Shown here piece after piece: positions 6,212 to 7,549 of a DNA stretch of 7,549 nucleotides. The DNA comes from an uncultured Oceanospirillaceae bacterium (GTDB taxonomy: Bacteria; Pseudomonadota; Gammaproteobacteria; Pseudomonadales; Balneatricaceae): positions 1-7,549 of the forward strand of contig CAMIIY010000083.1 in NCBI GenBank assembly GCA_946221045.1, given 5' to 3'. The position numbers were made by a program, and so were the translations under genes. The first letter of the stretch is position 1. The number at the start of each line of letters is the position of its first letter. The notes beneath the pieces are model-generated. The model saw nothing but the letters and a program-made list of their open reading frames with translations. It was not told the DNA's origin and searched no databases.

Positions 6212-7069
6212 ATGAAGCTGGTTATCCTCAGCGGCCGTTCAGGCTCCGGCAAAAGTACCGCGTTGCAAGCGCTGGAGGATATCGGCTTTTACTGTATTGA
6301 TAACCTGCCCGCTCTGCTGCTGCCAGACCTGATCAGCCAGATGAGCAGCGAAACCAGCCATCCGGAACGGATTGCCGTCAGCATTGATGCGCGTAACCTG
6401 GTTAGTAATCTGTCTCGATTCCCGGCCATTCTCAAACAGCTAAAGCAACAGGGCTGGGCCGAATGCGAAGTCATCTACCTGGATTCTGCAGAAGCCACCC
6501 TGATCAAACGCTACAGTTCAACCAGACGCAAGCATCCGCTGACCGATGAAGTCACCAGTCTGCAACAGGCAATCACATCAGAAAGCCAGTTGCTGGAACC
6601 CATCGCCAATATGGCAGACATCCGTATAGACACCACCCGCCTTAGCCTCTATGAGCTGCGCGATACGGTCAAAATGCGGGTAGCCCAGCGTAAGGAACAA
6701 ACCCTTTCCCTGCTGTTTGAATCCTTTGGGTTCAAGCATGGCGTGCCGCTGGATGCCGATTTTGTCTATGACGTACGTGCCCTGCCCAACCCCCACTGGA
6801 TTCCCGAACTACGGCAGTTTACCGGCCGCGAAAAGCCAGTGATTGATTTTCTTTCTGCCGAGCCGGATGTGCAGGCGATGGTGCAGGATATCAAACAGTT
6901 TCTTGAGCGCTGGCTACCCCTGTTCAGCGCCAATAACCGCAGCTATGTCACCGTCGGTATCGGCTGCACAGGCGGGCAGCATCGCTCGGTTTATATCAGC
7001 GAATGCCTTGCTTCTCATTTTGCCGGACATATGGATAATGTCCATGTACGTCACAGAGAACTGAGTTAA
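6212..7069 (+). CDS. rapZ: RNase adaptor protein RapZ (YvcJ family nucleotide-binding protein)
   Basis: In E. coli RapZ binds the small RNA GlmZ, presents it to RNase E and so controls glucosamine-6-phosphate synthase, the entry to cell-wall and LPS amino sugars. The 285 residues are one more than in E. coli. The N-terminal kinase-like domain has Walker A GRSGSGKST at 8-16 and a Walker B-like VSIDARN near 56-62. The C-terminal domain (about 155-285) has the conserved GIGCTGGQHRSVYISE at 249-264 and ends in basic HVRHRELS. It starts three bases after ptsN, with AAGG about ten bases upstream as ribosome-binding site. Whether this organism has a GlmZ-like target cannot be seen, so the exact role outside enterics is inference. 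Confidence 0.96.
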   Translation: MKLVILSGRSGSGKSTALQALEDIGFYCIDNLPALLLPDLISQMSSETSHPERIAVSIDARNLVSNLSRFPAILKQLKQQGWAECEVIYLDSAEATLIKRYSSTRRKHPLTDEVTSLQQAITSESQLLEPIANMADIRIDTTRLSLYELRDTVKMRVAQRKEQTLSLLFESFGFKHGVPLDADFVYDVRALPNPHWIPELRQFTGREKPVIDFLSAEPDVQAMVQDIKQFLERWLPLFSANNRSYVTVGIGCTGGQHRSVYISECLASHFAGHMDNVHVRHRELS

Positions 7070-7074
7070 GCCGG

Positions 7075-7344
7075 ATGCTGGAAAAACAACTCGAGATCAT
7101 CAATAAACTAGGCCTACATGCACGCGCTGCTGCCAAGCTGATCAGCGTCAGCAGTCGTTTTTCCTCAACCATCCAGCTTATCAAGGACGGGCGCGAGGTG
7201 GACGCAAAAAGCATCATCTCTGTAATGATGCTGGCGGCCGCCAAGGGCTCATGGCTGACCGTGCGCACCGAAGGTGACGACGAACATCAGGCACTGACTG
7301 CCATCGAAGAGCTGATCAACAACCGCTTTGACGAAGAGGAATAA
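7075..7344 (+). CDS. ptsO: Nitrogen PTS phosphocarrier protein NPr (PtsO, HPr-like)
   Basis: Small cytoplasmic phosphocarrier that receives phosphate from EI-Ntr and passes it to EIIA-Ntr (PtsN). The 89 residues fit the HPr family. The active-site histidine is His15 in NKLGLHARAAAKL, and the region around Ser46 (DAKSIISVMMLAAAKG) keeps the HPr fold pattern. NPr rather than sugar-PTS HPr is inferred from the rpoN-ptsN-rapZ linkage. The ATG lies five bases after the rapZ stop with only a weak ribosome-binding site, so coupling is likely. It is the last gene of the packed cluster; the acidic C-terminus (FDEEE) is followed by a small hairpin over the stop codon. Confidence 0.95.
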   Translation: MLEKQLEIINKLGLHARAAAKLISVSSRFSSTIQLIKDGREVDAKSIISVMMLAAAKGSWLTVRTEGDDEHQALTAIEELINNRFDEEE

Positions 7345-7351
7345 TTTCCTC
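7336..7351 (+). repeat. Small hairpin spanning the ptsO stop codon
   Basis: GAGGAAtaatTTCCTC is a perfect 6-bp inverted repeat with a four-base loop that contains the TAA stop. The following bases (CCCGTTTC) lack a T-run, so it is not a standard intrinsic terminator. It might protect the 3' end of the mRNA or be incidental. Confidence 0.4.
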
Positions 7352-7370
7352 CCCGTTTCACCCGCCAAGG

Positions 7371-7400
7371 GTGCTACCCCACCCCGCCTTTCGCTATAAT
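7371..7400 (+). promoter_or_regulatory. Predicted sigma-70 promoter of the mgtE-like gene
   Basis: TATAAT at 7395-7400 is a perfect -10 box in a non-coding gap. The best -35 is GTGCTA (7371-7376), three of six matches at an 18-base spacing, so it is weak. A start site near 7406-7408 would give a leader of about 53 bases. Together with the 115-base gap, this suggests the downstream gene is transcribed separately from, or in addition to, the ptsO transcript. Confidence 0.6.
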
Positions 7401-7414
7401 GGCCGTAATCCCCA

Positions 7415-7432
7415 GATTTTCCTGCGAAAATC
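7415..7432 (+). promoter_or_regulatory. Palindromic hairpin in the leader of the mgtE-like gene
   Basis: GATTTTCctgcGAAAATC is a perfect 7-bp inverted repeat with a four-base loop, just after the predicted transcription start and about 28 bases before the ATG at 7460. It could be an operator for a dimeric regulator or a 5' mRNA stem. There is no T-run after it, so it is not a terminator. Confidence 0.4.
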
Positions 7433-7459
7433 ACTCTCTGATGGTACACAGGCAGACGC

Positions 7460-7549
7460 ATGGCTCAGATCGAAATACAGGACCCATTGCATAGACTCAG
7501 CGAGGCACTCTCCACCGGTGCCCTGCAGCAGGTGCGTTATACCCTGAAC
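7460..7549 (+). CDS. mgtE: Probable MgtE-family magnesium transporter, N-terminal 30 codons only
   Basis: The frame opens at ATG 7460, with AGG at 7450-7452 as a modest ribosome-binding site seven bases upstream, and stays open to the window end. The visible residues read MAQIEIQDPLHRLSEAL followed by STGALQQVRYTLN. This amphipathic helical opening resembles the MgtE N-terminal domain of environmental gammaproteobacteria, where mgtE often follows ptsO. MgtE proteins are about 450 residues: a cytoplasmic N domain and paired CBS domains sensing Mg2+, then a five-helix channel. None of the diagnostic parts lie in the window, so the call rests on a short match and gene order. Confidence 0.55.
   Translation, partial: MAQIEIQDPLHRLSEALSTGALQQVRYTLN

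Noticed and set aside
7369..7384. GGGTG/CACCC stem as a terminator after ptsO
   Set aside because: The stem is only five bases and is followed by CGCCTTTCGC rather than a T-run; it also overlaps the predicted -35 region.
7400..7459. Mg2+ riboswitch (M-box or mgtA-type) before the mgtE-like gene
   Set aside because: The predicted leader is about 53 bases with a single short hairpin, too short for the known large Mg2+ riboswitches.
7441..7494. A 17-codon open frame starting at ATG 7441 and overlapping the mgtE start out of frame, a possible leader peptide
   Set aside because: No Shine-Dalgarno sequence precedes it and its translation has no regulatory signature such as codon runs; probably chance.

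Overview
The window is a conserved chromosomal block of a Gram-negative gammaproteobacterium. All genes lie on the + strand in the order yrbG-type antiporter (3' part) - kdsD - kdsC - lptC - lptA - lptB - rpoN - hpf - ptsN - rapZ - ptsO - start of a probable mgtE. The first eleven follow the Escherichia coli order yrbG-kdsD-kdsC-lptCAB-rpoN-hpf-ptsN-rapZ-npr. The probable mgtE after ptsO, and base composition in the low-to-mid 50s % GC by eye, fit a marine or environmental gammaproteobacterium (Oceanospirillales/Alteromonadales/Pseudomonas-like) better than an enteric. Genus cannot be set from this sequence.

Layout. Positions 1-514 are the C-terminal half of a CaCA-family cation antiporter. 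Positions 532-3842 form an envelope module. KdsD and KdsC make Kdo, the inner-core sugar of lipopolysaccharide. LptC, LptA and LptB are the bitopic membrane, periplasmic-bridge and ATPase parts of the LPS export machine. Positions 3906-7344 form a regulatory module: sigma-54 (RpoN), the ribosome hibernation factor HPF, EIIA-Ntr (PtsN), the RNase adaptor RapZ, and NPr (PtsO). After a 115-base intergenic region with a good -10 box and a small hairpin, the first 30 codons of a probable MgtE magnesium transporter run off the end.

The genes are tightly packed. There are overlaps at kdsD/kdsC (1 base), lptC/lptA (11 bases) and lptA/lptB (4 bases), and gaps of 3-17 bases at most other junctions. The exceptions are 63 bases before rpoN, about 50 before hpf (with the start chosen here) and 115 before mgtE. 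No convincing intrinsic terminator was seen, so the genes probably share transcripts, with likely internal promoters. Catalytic motifs are intact in every gene, with no frameshift, insertion sequence, tRNA, CRISPR or sign of recent transfer.

I found no undescribed system here; this is ordinary core genome. The points worth a second look are small and regulatory: a sigma-E-like site inside lptC, a hairpin and -10-like hexamer before hpf together with a start-codon question, an 8-bp inverted repeat in the first codons of ptsN, and a promoter plus palindromic leader in front of mgtE.
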